Shown here in pieces: positions 8,654 to 17,504 of a stretch of 64,000 nt of DNA (positions within the stretch are counted from its first letter, which is position 1; the number at the start of each line of letters is the position of its first letter). Source of the stretch: Lachnospiraceae bacterium (GTDB lineage Bacteria > Bacillota > Clostridia > Lachnospirales > Lachnospiraceae); contig JALFHZ010000122.1 of the NCBI GenBank assembly GCA_022776445.1, positions 1 to 64,000 on the forward strand, in the 5' to 3' direction. The notes under the pieces are model-generated. The model was not told the origin of the DNA. It worked only from the letters and a program-made list of their open reading frames with translations, and searched no databases. Position numbers and translations under genes: made by a program.

Positions 8654-9247
8654 ATGAAGGAACAGGAGCCCAAACAGGACCGGCGCATCCGGCGTACGCA
8701 GAAGCTGCTGAAAGACAGCCTGATTGAACTGATGCAGGAAAAAGAATTTAAGAATATCTCCGTCAAGGATATTACAGAACGTGCCGATTTAAACCGTGGT
8801 ACTTTCTATCTTCATTACAGCGATACCTACCACCTTCTCCAGGACATCGAAGATGAGGTACTGATGAATTTTCAGGTAGTGATTGACAACTATAAGCATT
8901 CCTTCCAGCCCGGCACCCTGCTTCCGGTGCTGATCCCGATCATCGACTATCTGGGTGAGAACGCCGCGCTCTGCCATATTTTATTTGAGAATAATGCTTC
9001 CGTTGACTTTATGGATCGCTTCCATCGGCTGCTTCACCAGAATGGTTTTGAGCTCATCCGGGCCATGTTCCCGGATGCAAAAGAACCGATCCTCAGCTGC
9101 TGTTTTGAATTTTCAGCCTATGGCCTGATCGGCATGCTCACGCAATGGCTCAATTCCGGACAGCCGCTTCCGAAGAAAACCATCGCCGAGCTGGCGGATC
9201 AGGCTGTTATGGGAACCGCGGAACATCTGCTGGCTGCACAGAAATAA
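8654..9247 (+). CDS. TetR-family transcriptional regulator
   Basis: 197-residue DNA-binding repressor. The N-terminal helix-turn-helix domain is clear: RRTQKLLKDSLIELMQEKEF, then NISVKDITERADLNRGTFYL and HYSDTYHLLQDIE (roughly residues 10-60). The rest is the helical ligand/dimer domain, usual length. The start at 8654 is set by AGGAGG at 8642-8647; an upstream in-frame ATG at 8630 lies before this site and is unlikely. Divergent from the MmpL operon, with a palindrome in the shared intergenic region, so it probably controls that operon and itself. The ligand is unknown. Confidence 0.9.
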   Translation: MKEQEPKQDRRIRRTQKLLKDSLIELMQEKEFKNISVKDITERADLNRGTFYLHYSDTYHLLQDIEDEVLMNFQVVIDNYKHSFQPGTLLPVLIPIIDYLGENAALCHILFENNASVDFMDRFHRLLHQNGFELIRAMFPDAKEPILSCCFEFSAYGLIGMLTQWLNSGQPLPKKTIAELADQAVMGTAEHLLAAQK

Positions 9248-9261
9248 CGTGCAGCCGGGAC

Positions 9262-9357
9262 TTCCGTCAGTGCATCTGTCATTTCTCCGCTCCGCCATCC
9301 AACGAGGAGAAATGCAGGTAAAACAGGGTGAGGAGGTACGGGGGACGCACTGAGGAA
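9262..9357. repeat. structured intergenic element, nested inverted repeats
   Basis: An outer stem joins TTCC-G-TCAGTGC (9262-9273) to GCACTGAGGAA (9347-9357), 11 bp with one bulged base. Inside it a perfect 9-bp hairpin pairs CATTTCTCC (9280-9288) with GGAGAAATG (9306-9314). About 96 bases with terminal inverted repeats and no convincing gene. It could be a dispersed palindromic repeat or a small structured RNA; no U-run follows, so it is not a simple terminator. Confidence 0.5.
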
Positions 9358-9472
9358 CAAATGGTTTGGGCAGATATGGTTATTTATATGTTTCTTCACA
9401 ATCGTCTCCTCCTCTTTGTACACTTCTGTTTTGTATGATACCAGGGGGAATAAACGTTCCCATAACACAAAC

Positions 9473-9510
9473 AAAAGGAATGCCGCCACAGCATCCCTTT
9501 CCTCTTTTTT
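9473..9510. terminator. rho-independent terminator between tetR and hemW
   Basis: Stem AAAGGAATGC (9474-9483) with GCATCCCTTT (9491-9500), one A-C mismatch, 7-base loop. CCTCTTTTTT follows on the plus strand and TTTTGTTTGTG-like sequence on the minus strand, so it can serve both convergent units. Confidence 0.65.
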
Positions 9511-10657
9511 ATCCCAGTAAAAATTCACACAACACCTGGTTGCTCACATCAATTCCAAGCTCCGTCAGCCGCACCATCGGCGGCTCTTCCAGAATCAGCC
9601 CCTGACGGCTGAGTTTTTCGAACACCTCTCCATACACATTCCACATGTTCTTCCCGAACCGTTCGAGAAATTCGCTGCCGGAAACACCTTTCGTCAGGCG
9701 CAGTCCCAGGAACATGAACTCTTCCATCTTTTCTTCCGGCGTCAGCTCCTGGATCTCACGGGCCGCGGCTCCCGACTCCCGCAGATCCAGCGACAGGTAT
9801 TCCTCCAAATCGGTCACATTGTGGTAGCGGAATCCATGGGTGTAGGAAGACGCACCCAGTCCCAGTCCCAGATATTCCGCACCGGTCCAGTAGCCGATAT
9901 TGTGTCGGCATTCGTAACCGGGTCTGGCGTAATTGGAGATCTCATACCGCTCATATCCCTGCGCAGCCATCAGTTCCTTCGTCAGGTGGTACATCTCCCG
10001 ATCGGTCTCCTCATCCGGAAATGCTTCCGGATTCTCATGATAACGCTCATAAAACGGCGTGCCTGCTTCAATGATCAGGCTGTAGGCGGAAATATGCTCC
10101 GGCTTCAGCATCATCACCTTTCGAAGCGTATTCTTCCACGACTGCATGGTCTGCCCGGGAAGTGCCGACATCAGATCGACATTGATATTGGTAAATCCGG
10201 CCTGCCGGGCTCTCTGATAGCTCTTCAGGAAATCATCATAGCTGTGGATTCGTCCCAGCGTCCGCAGCTCTTCCCCATCTGCAGACTGCAGTCCGAGACT
10301 CAGGCGGTTAATGCCGCAGTTTAAATACGTCTCCAGTTTTTCCATCGTCAGCGTGCCCGGATTCGCCTCAATGGTGATCTCCGCATCCGCAGATACCGCA
10401 AAACAGTCATATACCGCCACAAACAGCGCTTCCACCAGCTCCGGCGGCAAAACAGACGGAGTGCCGCCCCCCACAAATATGCTGGTGACCGCATAATCCC
10501 GGTAGGCCGTACTCTGTCCGTACATTTCTTCGATCAGCTTCTCCACATATTCCCGATAGGACCGCTCCGGTGCCGCAAAAGACAGAAAGTCGCAGTAGGC
10601 ACACTTGCGCGCACAGAACGGAATGTGGATATAAAGCTCCAGTTCCCGTTTATTCAT
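9509..10657 (-). CDS. hemW: HemW-like radical SAM protein
   Basis: Radical S-adenosylmethionine protein of the HemW family (once annotated as oxygen-independent coproporphyrinogen oxidase, now seen as a haem chaperone). 382 residues, normal length. The 4Fe-4S/SAM motif is CxxxCxxC in [12 protein letters not shown] (Cys 15, 19, 22), followed by [10 protein letters not shown] (the SAM-binding GGGTP) and [10 protein letters not shown]-terminal HemN-type winged region is present ([20 protein letters not shown]). The start codon overlaps the end of lepA by 8 bases, so it is translationally coupled; lepA-hemW is a common Firmicute pair. Confidence 0.92.
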   Translation of the reverse strand: MNKRELELYIHIPFCARKCAYCDFLSFAAPERSYREYVEKLIEEMYGQSTAYRDYAVTSIFVGGGTPSVLPPELVEALFVAVYDCFAVSADAEITIEANPGTLTMEKLETYLNCGINRLSLGLQSADGEELRTLGRIHSYDDFLKSYQRARQAGFTNINVDLMSALPGQTMQSWKNTLRKVMMLKPEHISAYSLIIEAGTPFYERYHENPEAFPDEETDREMYHLTKELMAAQGYERYEISNYARPGYECRHNIGYWTGAEYLGLGLGASSYTHGFRYHNVTDLEEYLSLDLRESGAAAREIQELTPEEKMEEFMFLGLRLTKGVSGSEFLERFGKNMWNVYGEVFEKLSRQGLILEEPPMVRLTELGIDVSNQVLCEFLLG

Positions 10658-12464
10658 TGTCCAGTTTCAATACACTCATGAAAGCCTTCTGCGGAATCTC
10701 GACATTGCCCACCTGGCGCATCCGCTTCTTGCCTTCCTTCTGCTTCTCCAACAGTTTCTTCTTACGTGAAATATCGCCGCCGTAACATTTTGCAAGCACA
10801 TCCTTGCGCATGGCCTTGACGGTTTCTCTGGCGATGATCTTGCCGCCCACAGCCGCCTGAATCGGAATCTCAAACAGATGGCGCGGAATCTCCTCCTTCA
10901 GCTTCTCGCACATCCTGCGTCCCCGATCATATGCGGAATCCGCATGAACGATAAAGCTCAGCGCATCCACTTCTTCCCGGTTGATCAGAATATCCAGCTT
11001 CACCAGCTCCGACTGCTCGTATCCCTTCAGGTCATAGTCAAACGACGCATAACCGCGGGAGCGTGATTTCAGCGCATCAAAGAAATCATAAATAATCTCA
11101 TTCAGCGGCAGATCGTACTTCAGCAGTGCACGGGTTTCTTCCATATATTCCATGCCTTTGTAGATGCCACGGCGCTCCTGACAGAGCGTCATGATTGCAC
11201 CCACAAATTCAGTCGTCACCATGATCTCTGCACTGACGATCGGCTCTTCCATATATTCGATCTCGGTCGGATCCGGCAGGTTGGTCGGATTGGTCAGATC
11301 GAACACCTCACCGTTCTTCTTATGCACCCGATACACAACGCTCGGCGCCGTGGTCACAAGGTCCAGATTGTACTCACGCTCCAGACGCTCCTGAATGATC
11401 TCCAGATGAAGCAGTCCCAGGAATCCGCAGCGGAATCCAAAGCCCAGCGCGATGGATGTCTCCGGTTCAAAGAACAGGGATGCGTCATTGAGCTGCAGCT
11501 TCTCCAGTGCATCCCGCAGATCGTTGTATTTCGCACCATCCGCCGGGTACAGACCACAGTAAACCATGGATGTCACCTTCTTATAGCCCGGAAGCGGCTT
11601 GTCACACGGACGGTTCACATCGGTGATCGTATCACCCACACGGGTATCCTTCACATTCTTGATGCTGGCGGTGATATACCCAACCATACCGGCACTCAGA
11701 GACTCGCACGGGATAAACTGGCCGGCGCCAAAGTAACCGACCTCCACCACCTCTTCCTCCGCTCCGGTCGCCATCATGCGGATCTTTGTCCCTTTCTGCA
11801 CGGTACCTTCCTTGATCCGGCAGAAGACAATCACACCCCGGTAGGAATCATACAGCGAATCAAAAATCAGAGCCTGCAGCGGAGCTTCCGGATCTCCGGC
11901 CGGAGCCGGAATCTTGTGCACGATTGCCTCCAGCACATCTTCCACATTCAGTCCCGTCTTGGCAGAGATACGGGGTGCATCATGCGCCTCAATACCGATC
12001 ACATCTTCAATCTCCGATGCCACCCAGTCCGGACGTGCACTCGGCAGGTCAATCTTGTTGATCACCGGGAATACATCCAGGTCATGATCCAGCGCCAGAT
12101 AGACATTGGCCAGCGTCTGCGCCTCAATGCCCTGCGCCGCGTCCACCACCAGAATCGCGCCGTCACAGGCCGCCAGGCTGCGGGATACTTCGTAGTTAAA
12201 ATCCACATGTCCCGGAGTATCGATCAGGTTAAAAATGTATTCTTCTCCATCCTTCGCGTGGTATACGGTGCGCACAGCCTGCGACTTGATCGTGATGCCG
12301 CGCTCCCGTTCCAGATCCATATTATCCAGCACCTGGGACTGCATCTCCCTGCTGGTCAGAAGTCCGGTCATCTCAATAATACGATCTGCCAGCGTGGATT
12401 TGCCATGGTCAATGTGTGCGATAATACAAAAATTACGGATCTTGCTTTGGTCCATTATTGCCAT
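10650..12464 (-). CDS. lepA: elongation factor 4 (LepA)
   Basis: Ribosome-associated translational GTPase, 604 residues, full length. G1 [15 protein letters not shown]2/G3 [16 protein letters not shown]4 NKIDLPSA are seen, followed by the LepA-specific C-terminal domain with [20 protein letters not shown] and [24 protein letters not shown] at 12464 with GAGG about ten bases upstream. Downstream of spoIIP and upstream of hemW, the order found in many sporulating Firmicutes. A separate promoter (12549-12577) inside the end of spoIIP lets it be made in vegetative growth. Confidence 0.97.
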   Translation of the reverse strand: MAIMDQSKIRNFCIIAHIDHGKSTLADRIIEMTGLLTSREMQSQVLDNMDLERERGITIKSQAVRTVYHAKDGEEYIFNLIDTPGHVDFNYEVSRSLAACDGAILVVDAAQGIEAQTLANVYLALDHDLDVFPVINKIDLPSARPDWVASEIEDVIGIEAHDAPRISAKTGLNVEDVLEAIVHKIPAPAGDPEAPLQALIFDSLYDSYRGVIVFCRIKEGTVQKGTKIRMMATGAEEEVVEVGYFGAGQFIPCESLSAGMVGYITASIKNVKDTRVGDTITDVNRPCDKPLPGYKKVTSMVYCGLYPADGAKYNDLRDALEKLQLNDASLFFEPETSIALGFGFRCGFLGLLHLEIIQERLEREYNLDLVTTAPSVVYRVHKKNGEVFDLTNPTNLPDPTEIEYMEEPIVSAEIMVTTEFVGAIMTLCQERRGIYKGMEYMEETRALLKYDLPLNEIIYDFFDALKSRSRGYASFDYDLKGYEQSELVKLDILINREEVDALSFIVHADSAYDRGRRMCEKLKEEIPRHLFEIPIQAAVGGKIIARETVKAMRKDVLAKCYGGDISRKKKLLEKQKEGKKRMRQVGNVEIPQKAFMSVLKLDNE

Positions 12465-12548
12465 ATATCTGTTTCCTCTCTATTATCTTCCTTATCTGCA
12501 GCGGTTCAGGATGAGATGTCTTCCCGCCCCTCTGGACTGTTACGTTTG

Positions 12549-12577
12549 ATTCTAACATTTTTTTATTTTCCTTGCAA
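12549..12577 (-). promoter_or_regulatory. sigma-A promoter of lepA-hemW
   Basis: Minus strand: -35 TTGCAA (12572-12577), spacer 17, extended -10 TG-T-TAGAAT (12549-12554). It overlaps the last codons of spoIIP. Confidence 0.7.
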
Positions 12578-13606
12578 CACCATATCCAAAAGTTCTGCCA
12601 GCGGTTCCATGGCATGCAGCGCCTCATCCAGGGTATTTGTCTGCGCACCGACCTCAATCAGCGCTGATCTCGGACGCAGATGCAGATTATAGCGCAGCCC
12701 TTTCAGATAGATTTTGCGGGTGAATCCCGGATACCTTCCGGCAGCCAGATACTGCATCTGAAAGGAAAAAGCCAGATTTTCCTTCAGATAAGGATTCGGC
12801 AGATACTCGATCGCTCCCTCCGGAGTCCGGCTCATGCCCTGAAAGAACATGATGCTGGCCGTCTGCTTTCCGTTTACCTCACTGACCAGATGCAGCTTTT
12901 CACTGACACCGTCCCGGTGCAGATCCAGTATCACCTGAATCGACGGATACTTCTGCAGCACACCGGTAATTCCATCCAGCGCATAATTGTAAGCCCGGTT
13001 CCGGTCCAGCTTTCCTCCCTGCATATCATAGTTTCCTGTATCATGGATCACATTCCAGCCCTTCTTTCGCAGAAGCTCCGACAGATATTCCCCCACCGTC
13101 ACCACGGTTGCCTCCCGTCTGGAGGGCCCGTAATCCGCGTAGGTCTCCTGCGCATGCGTATGATAAATCAGGATCTGCGGCACACTGCCATCCTGTGCAA
13201 GGCGCAGGTCGGTTCCCAGCAGCGCTTCGGCACGCATCAGATCACGCCCCGCTGTTGTCGATGCATGCACACTGTAAAACTTCTTCATCAGGTAATCATA
13301 ATCCTGCAGCTGTGCCAGCGCCGGAACCTCCGCCTGAATTGCCGGTCCGGTCACAGCTTCCGCTTTCTCCGCGTTTTCTGCCTCCGCCGTTGCCTCCGCT
13401 CCGGCCGCAATCCCGGATGTCTCTTTTTCTTCATACAAAAACAGGTATCCGTATGATTCATACGCATACCTGTACTTCTGATATATAGTATAGGAAGGAT
13501 CCGGATTCCGGACCGCCGTTTGCCGCTCTCCCATCCCCGTGGTCGGGAAACACAGTTTCAGAACCACGGTCAGAACCAGCATCAAAATCTGACCCAGATT
13601 ACTCAA
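12563..13606 (-). CDS. spoIIP: stage II sporulation protein P (SpoIIP), cell-wall amidase
   Basis: Membrane-anchored amidase/endopeptidase that degrades septal peptidoglycan during engulfment, together with SpoIID and SpoIIM. 347 residues: a single N-terminal membrane segment ([17 protein letters not shown]), a low-complexity Ala/Glu linker (about 75-95), and the SpoIIP domain with [44 protein letters not shown] and [20 protein letters not shown], the zinc-binding His/Glu motifs. It starts at a TTG (13606) that overlaps the end of sigE by 8 bases, so it is coupled to sigE. That coupling is unusual relative to Bacillus, where spoIIP follows gpr. Confidence 0.92.
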   Translation of the reverse strand: MSNLGQILMLVLTVVLKLCFPTTGMGERQTAVRNPDPSYTIYQKYRYAYESYGYLFLYEEKETSGIAAGAEATAEAENAEKAEAVTGPAIQAEVPALAQLQDYDYLMKKFYSVHASTTAGRDLMRAEALLGTDLRLAQDGSVPQILIYHTHAQETYADYGPSRREATVVTVGEYLSELLRKKGWNVIHDTGNYDMQGGKLDRNRAYNYALDGITGVLQKYPSIQVILDLHRDGVSEKLHLVSEVNGKQTASIMFFQGMSRTPEGAIEYLPNPYLKENLAFSFQMQYLAAGRYPGFTRKIYLKGLRYNLHLRPRSALIEVGAQTNTLDEALHAMEPLAELLDMVLQGK

Positions 13607-14339
13607 ACCGGATAATCTCCTTTTTCAGTCTTTTCATAATCTTTTTCTCCAGACGGGAGATATAGGACTGGGAGATTCCCATCAGATCAGCCACCTCTTT
13701 CTGTGTCATCTCCTCTCCCGACTCAGTCCCGAGTCCATAACGCAGTTCCACGATATTCCGCTCTCTGGGACTCAGACGGCTGATCGCCAGCTTCAGGAGA
13801 TCCCGCTCTGTTTCATCCTCCAGATCCCGATAGATCACATCCTCATCTGTTCCCAGAATATCCGAGAGCAGAAGTTCATTGCCGTCCCAGTCCACATTCA
13901 GCGGTTCATCAATGGAAACCTCCATGCGGGTCTTATTGTTGCGCCGCAGATACATCAGAATCTCATTTTCAATACAACGCGAAGCGTAGGTTGCCAGTTT
14001 GATGTTCTTATCCGGCTTAAAGGTATTGATGGCCTTGATCAAACCGATCGTCCCTATGGAAATCAGATCCTCCACTCCGACACAGGTATTGTCAAATTTC
14101 TTGGCTATGTACACCACCAGACGCAGATTGTGTTCAATCAGCGCCGAACGTGCCTCCTTTTCCCCTTCCGTCCCCAGCATGGCAATCATGTCCGCCTCCT
14201 GCTTTCCATCCAGCGGAGGCGGAAGGATATCCGCTCCGCCGATATAATGTACTTCCCCCTGCTTCTGCATCAGCATCGTCTTAAACGATGGTACCGCCTT
14301 AAATTGAAACCGGTTTGGTATTGAAACCTTCACGATCAT
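13599..14339 (-). CDS. sigE: sporulation sigma factor SigE precursor (pro-sigma-E)
   Basis: Mother-cell RNA polymerase sigma factor, 246 residues. A pro-sequence of about 30 residues ends at [15 protein letters not shown], closely like the EVYYIGGSEALPPPL junction of B. subtilis pro-sigma-E cleaved by SpoIIGA. Region 2 shows [32 protein letters not shown] and [19 protein letters not shown]; region 4 shows [15 protein letters not shown] and [20 protein letters not shown]. The ATG at 14339 has GGAGG eight bases upstream; longer in-frame starts lie inside spoIIGA. Between spoIIGA and spoIIP on one transcript. Confidence 0.97.
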   Translation of the reverse strand: MIVKVSIPNRFQFKAVPSFKTMLMQKQGEVHYIGGADILPPPLDGKQEADMIAMLGTEGEKEARSALIEHNLRLVVYIAKKFDNTCVGVEDLISIGTIGLIKAINTFKPDKNIKLATYASRCIENEILMYLRRNNKTRMEVSIDEPLNVDWDGNELLLSDILGTDEDVIYRDLEDETERDLLKLAISRLSPRERNIVELRYGLGTESGEEMTQKEVADLMGISQSYISRLEKKIMKRLKKEIIRFE

Positions 14340-14367
14340 GATTCTGTCCTCCAAGTCTTTCTCTCTG

Positions 14368-15159
14368 TTATAGTTCCTCTCCATGCAGAAGCATTTCATA
14401 CCGATGCCGGATGGACAACGGCTCTTTGCTGACGGCAACCCAGGGCATGTCGCAGTGCCTGACCAACACACCTTCCTTTCTCACATCCATCGCATCCATC
14501 CGAATGCCGGGCAGTATCCCATATCCGGTTCCGACAGCCGAAAACGGAATATAAATCACCCGATCCACGTTTTCACACAGGCGTTTGGCAGCCTCCCGGG
14601 TGATTACATGAACCGGCTGATGTCCGTATGGCTCATACAGCAGATTTCCCGTATCCCGAAGCGCCGTCAGCTGTTCTGTTCTTCCATGATAATAAAGAGT
14701 CACTTCATATAAATTTTTCTGCATCCGTATACTTTCCTGCAAAAAAAGAACTGCAGCGCGTCCTCCAAAGTACACACCGGCAGCACAGCACAGAAAACAC
14801 AACAGACTTCTGTTCCGGGCAAAAGATGCCGCTTCAAACACACCTCCCGCAGCCGCACTTACTATCCAGAAAACCAGCAGCTGCTTCATCCATTCCTCCG
14901 GATGCTTTTTGCCAAAGGCAAGGAACACCATTCCGGCAGAAAGAATCACCCGGGTTCCTGCAAACCACAGCCATCCTCCCAGGCGGATTTTCGGCAGAAG
15001 AACCTCCATACAGGCGCCGATCGTTCCCAGAGCTGCCGCCGCTGCCACCTGCCTTCTTCTCACAGGAGCGTGAAGTATCTTTGCTGTCATCCACAACAGC
15101 AGGACATTCATCCCCAGATTGGTAATCACAAACACATCCAGGTACAGAATGATCTCCAA
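14368..15159 (-). CDS. spoIIGA: SpoIIGA, pro-sigma-E processing aspartic protease
   Basis: Membrane protease that activates SigE. An N-terminal half of five membrane segments ([20 protein letters not shown] and following) is joined to a cytoplasmic aspartic-protease domain with the catalytic motif [12 protein letters not shown] (Asp 169 in this numbering). The TTG at 15159 is chosen because family members begin right at this membrane segment and because the predicted transcription start (near 15214) lies downstream of the ATG at 15234, ruling that one out; a GTG at 15174 is the alternative. AGGAGG lies 14 bases upstream of the TTG, a long spacer, so the start keeps some doubt. 28 bases upstream of sigE. 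Confidence 0.85.
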   Translation of the reverse strand: MEIILYLDVFVITNLGMNVLLLWMTAKILHAPVRRRQVAAAAALGTIGACMEVLLPKIRLGGWLWFAGTRVILSAGMVFLAFGKKHPEEWMKQLLVFWIVSAAAGGVFEAASFARNRSLLCFLCCAAGVYFGGRAAVLFLQESIRMQKNLYEVTLYYHGRTEQLTALRDTGNLLYEPYGHQPVHVITREAAKRLCENVDRVIYIPFSAVGTGYGILPGIRMDAMDVRKEGVLVRHCDMPWVAVSKEPLSIRHRYEMLLHGEEL

Positions 15160-15220
15160 CCGCTGCCGCCCCACCTCCTTCAAACTTTGAAACAGGTATC
15201 CTATGTATCTGTACAGGACT

Positions 15221-15286
15221 ATTATAAGGAACACAGACTGAAAAAATTGTCAAATGACCGCAGCATTTCCATTTTTTTGCACGACA
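15221..15286 (-). promoter_or_regulatory. spoIIG-type promoter with 21-bp spacer and Spo0A-box-like sites
   Basis: Minus strand: consensus -35 TTGACA (15248-15253) and consensus -10 TATAAT (15221-15226) separated by 21 bases. B. subtilis spoIIG has the same oddity (22 bases) and needs Spo0A~P. Box-like sequences: ATTGTCAAA on the plus strand over the -35 (8 of 9 to TTTGTCRAA) and TTTGTCGTG on the minus strand about 27 bases further upstream (7 of 9). Confidence 0.75.
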
Positions 15287-15324
15287 AAAAAAGACAGAAA
15301 ATCAAATACATGACTTTCTGTCTT
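15286..15324 (-). terminator. rho-independent terminator of ftsZ
   Basis: Minus strand: stem AAGACAGAAA (15315-15324) with TTTCTGTCTT (15291-15300), 14-base loop, followed by a run of T. Its downstream end overlaps the outer Spo0A-like box of the spoIIGA promoter. Confidence 0.85.
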
Positions 15325-15340
15325 CTCTCTCGATTCATTC

Positions 15341-16570
15341 TTAACGCTTATTCTTCAGGAAATCCGGAATATTAATCTGTGTCTCTCTGTGCATCGGACG
15401 ATATGCACCTGCGGTCGGAGCTGCCTGCGGTGCTGCCGTTGCCGTCTTCGGAGCTGCTGCCTGCGGCTGCACAGCCGGTTTCACTGCCGGTGCTGCCGGC
15501 TCAGCGGTCGCTGCTGCCTGTGCAGTGTGCAGATTCGGAGTCTGAAGTCCCATACCTGCCGGCATCTTCGGCTTGAAATTGCCAAAACCAGCCATCGCTT
15601 TATTTACAGAGGAAGATGCCTGTGCATCCAGTCCGGTTGCGATCACAGTGATCGTAGCCTCATCCTGTGCATTCTCATCATACATTGCACCAAAGATGAT
15701 ATTGGCATCGTCACCTGCCAGCTCCTGTACATAGCTTGCTGCTTCATTCGCCTCGATCAGGCTGATATCGCCGGAGATGTTGATAATCACATGAGTAGCA
15801 CCCTCAATGGTGGTCTCCAGAAGCGGGCTCGCAACTGCCTGCTTCACAGCCTCAACAGCCTTGTCATCCCCCTTGGCATGTCCGATACCGATATGTGCAA
15901 TGCCCTTGTCTGTCATAACCGTCTGTACATCTGCAAAGTCCAGATTGATCAGGCCCGGAACATTGATCAGGTCTGTAATGCCCTGCACGGCCTGCTGCAG
16001 TACCTCATCCGCCTTCTTCAGCGCATCCGGCATCGTGGTTCTGCGGTCTACGATCTCCAGAAGCTTATCATTCGGGATCACGATCAGAGTATCCACACTC
16101 TCTTTCAGATGCTCGATACCAGCCAGCGCATTCGCCATACGTGCCTTCGCCTCAAAACGGAACGGCTTGGTCACAACGCCAACCGTCAGAATCCCCATAT
16201 CTTTCGCAATCTTGGCAATCACCGGAGCTGCACCGGTACCGGTACCGCCTCCCATACCGCAGGTCACGAACACCATGTCCGCACCCTTGATCGCCTGAGC
16301 AATCTCCTCGGAGCTCTCCTCCGCTGCTTTCTGTCCAACCTCCGGCTTTGCACCGGCGCCCAGACCTTTGGTCAGCTTCTCACCGATCTGCATGGCAGTC
16401 GCCGCCTTACAGAACTGCAGTGCCTGCTTATCCGTATTGATTCCGATGAACTCCACACCTGCGATATTCTCATCCACCATACGGTTCACTGCATTGTTGC
16501 CTGCACCGCCGACACCGATTACTACAATCTTGGCGGAATTCTCTGCCTCATTTATCTTAATCTCTAACAA
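15341..16570 (-). CDS. ftsZ: cell division GTPase FtsZ
   Basis: Tubulin-like GTPase that forms the Z ring. 409 residues, normal length. N-terminal [17 protein letters not shown], tubulin signature [15 protein letters not shown] (GGGTGTG at 107-113), T7 loop region [11 protein letters not shown], an Ala/Pro/Gln-rich linker (about 330-395) and the conserved C-terminal peptide [10 protein letters not shown] that binds FtsA/SepF. The start is TTG at 16570, with AGGAGG eight bases upstream. It has its own promoter (16659-16687) and terminator. No ftsA is adjacent, as in many Clostridia. Confidence 0.98.
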   Translation of the reverse strand: MLEIKINEAENSAKIVVIGVGGAGNNAVNRMVDENIAGVEFIGINTDKQALQFCKAATAMQIGEKLTKGLGAGAKPEVGQKAAEESSEEIAQAIKGADMVFVTCGMGGGTGTGAAPVIAKIAKDMGILTVGVVTKPFRFEAKARMANALAGIEHLKESVDTLIVIPNDKLLEIVDRRTTMPDALKKADEVLQQAVQGITDLINVPGLINLDFADVQTVMTDKGIAHIGIGHAKGDDKAVEAVKQAVASPLLETTIEGATHVIINISGDISLIEANEAASYVQELAGDDANIIFGAMYDENAQDEATITVIATGLDAQASSSVNKAMAGFGNFKPKMPAGMGLQTPNLHTAQAAATAEPAAPAVKPAVQPQAAAPKTATAAPQAAPTAGAYRPMHRETQINIPDFLKNKR

Positions 16571-16658
16571 GATATTCTCCTCCTTAACCTTTCAGAATCC
16601 TCTTTGTATCAACTTATGTTATGTAAATCTGGAATTATCCAAAACTAGCCTACCTAAT

Positions 16659-16687
16659 ACTATATGTGATTTTTGTAAAAATAGCAA
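16659..16687 (-). promoter_or_regulatory. sigma-A promoter of ftsZ
   Basis: Minus strand: -35 TTGCTA (16682-16687), spacer 17, -10 TATAGT (16659-16664), in the 181-base gap between ftsQ and ftsZ. Leader of about 80 bases; no other element seen in the gap. Confidence 0.7.
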
Positions 16688-16751
16688 CCTTTATTTTCAA
16701 AAAATTCCTCGCTGCTCTGCACGGTATCGTCCGGAATCCCTGCCGGAATAC

Positions 16752-17480
16752 TCACTGCCGCGGTTTAAAAGCGTACATGGCATTGGTCTTGGTTTCATCG
16801 TAGCTGTCCAGGTAAAGGACTCCGCTCCGCCCGGCCAGCTGCGGCAGCATATCATTCAACTCCGCCACCTTGCCGTTCAGGCTCTCGTTGTCACCCAGAA
16901 TCACTTCGATCTCTCCCATATATAAGGTTGCTTCCCCGAAACTGTTGTAGTGGATCTTGTCCACCTGCATCTCATAGACGGAAAGAATCTGCGTCAGATT
17001 CAGGATCTCACGGAAAATCTCATCGCTTTCCACCGGAAGCTTCTGATACAGCACAATCTGTCCGAACTTCAGCCCGGTGATCCACGGAATCCCCGGAAGC
17101 TTCTCATTGGCACTCTCCACAATGATACCGTCCTTGTCAAAATACATGTAGCTGCTCATGTAAGACACATATCCTACGACACTCTTCTCATAGACAATGA
17201 TCTCAACCCGCCCCGGTCCCTGAAAAACAATCTTATAATCCTCGACAAACGGAATCGTCTCATGCTCCTGAAACCGGTTTCTGAGATAACAGATGACCGG
17301 AATCCTGCTCAGCTGATCCGGGAACAGGATCTCAATCATCTGTTCATCCGTATATCGTTCGTTGCCGGTCACAGTAATCTCCGTAATCCGCACAGAGACC
17401 AGCACAATTGCCAGCACCAGTACGAGGATCACACCTGCGATCAGCCCTATTTTCTTTTTTCCTGTCTGTGCCTCTGTCAT
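16752..17480 (-). CDS. ftsQ: cell division protein FtsQ/DivIB
   Basis: Bitopic divisome protein that binds FtsL and FtsB. 242 residues: short cytoplasmic N-terminus, one membrane segment (GLIAGVILVLVLAIVLVSV, about 12-30), a POTRA domain beginning ITEITVTGNERYTDEQMIE, and a C-terminal beta domain with VDKIHYNSFGEATLYMGEIE. Between murA (24 bases upstream) and ftsZ. Sequence conservation in this family is low; identification rests on topology, POTRA start and position. Confidence 0.9.
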   Translation of the reverse strand: MTEAQTGKKKIGLIAGVILVLVLAIVLVSVRITEITVTGNERYTDEQMIEILFPDQLSRIPVICYLRNRFQEHETIPFVEDYKIVFQGPGRVEIIVYEKSVVGYVSYMSSYMYFDKDGIIVESANEKLPGIPWITGLKFGQIVLYQKLPVESDEIFREILNLTQILSVYEMQVDKIHYNSFGEATLYMGEIEVILGDNESLNGKVAELNDMLPQLAGRSGVLYLDSYDETKTNAMYAFKPRQ

Positions 17481-17504
17481 TCTGCCGCCTCACTGTTTCT
17501 TATG

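Noticed and set aside
9262-9357. Signal recognition particle RNA or 6S RNA
   Set aside because: The conserved SRP tip-loop sequence and the 6S central bubble were not found.
9199-9399. 66-codon minus-strand ORF with a GTG start and good GGAGG
   Set aside because: It runs through the inverted-repeat element and into the antisense of tetR; Pro/Ala-rich, no recognisable fold. Probably chance, though the ribosome-binding site is notable.
11322-12692. Long plus-strand frame opposite lepA
   Set aside because: Antisense shadow of a conserved gene; no motif.
14340-14471. Longer N-terminus of sigE starting at 14471
   Set aside because: It would overlap spoIIGA and add a non-homologous stretch; the ATG at 14339 has the ribosome-binding site and gives the known pro-sigma-E form.
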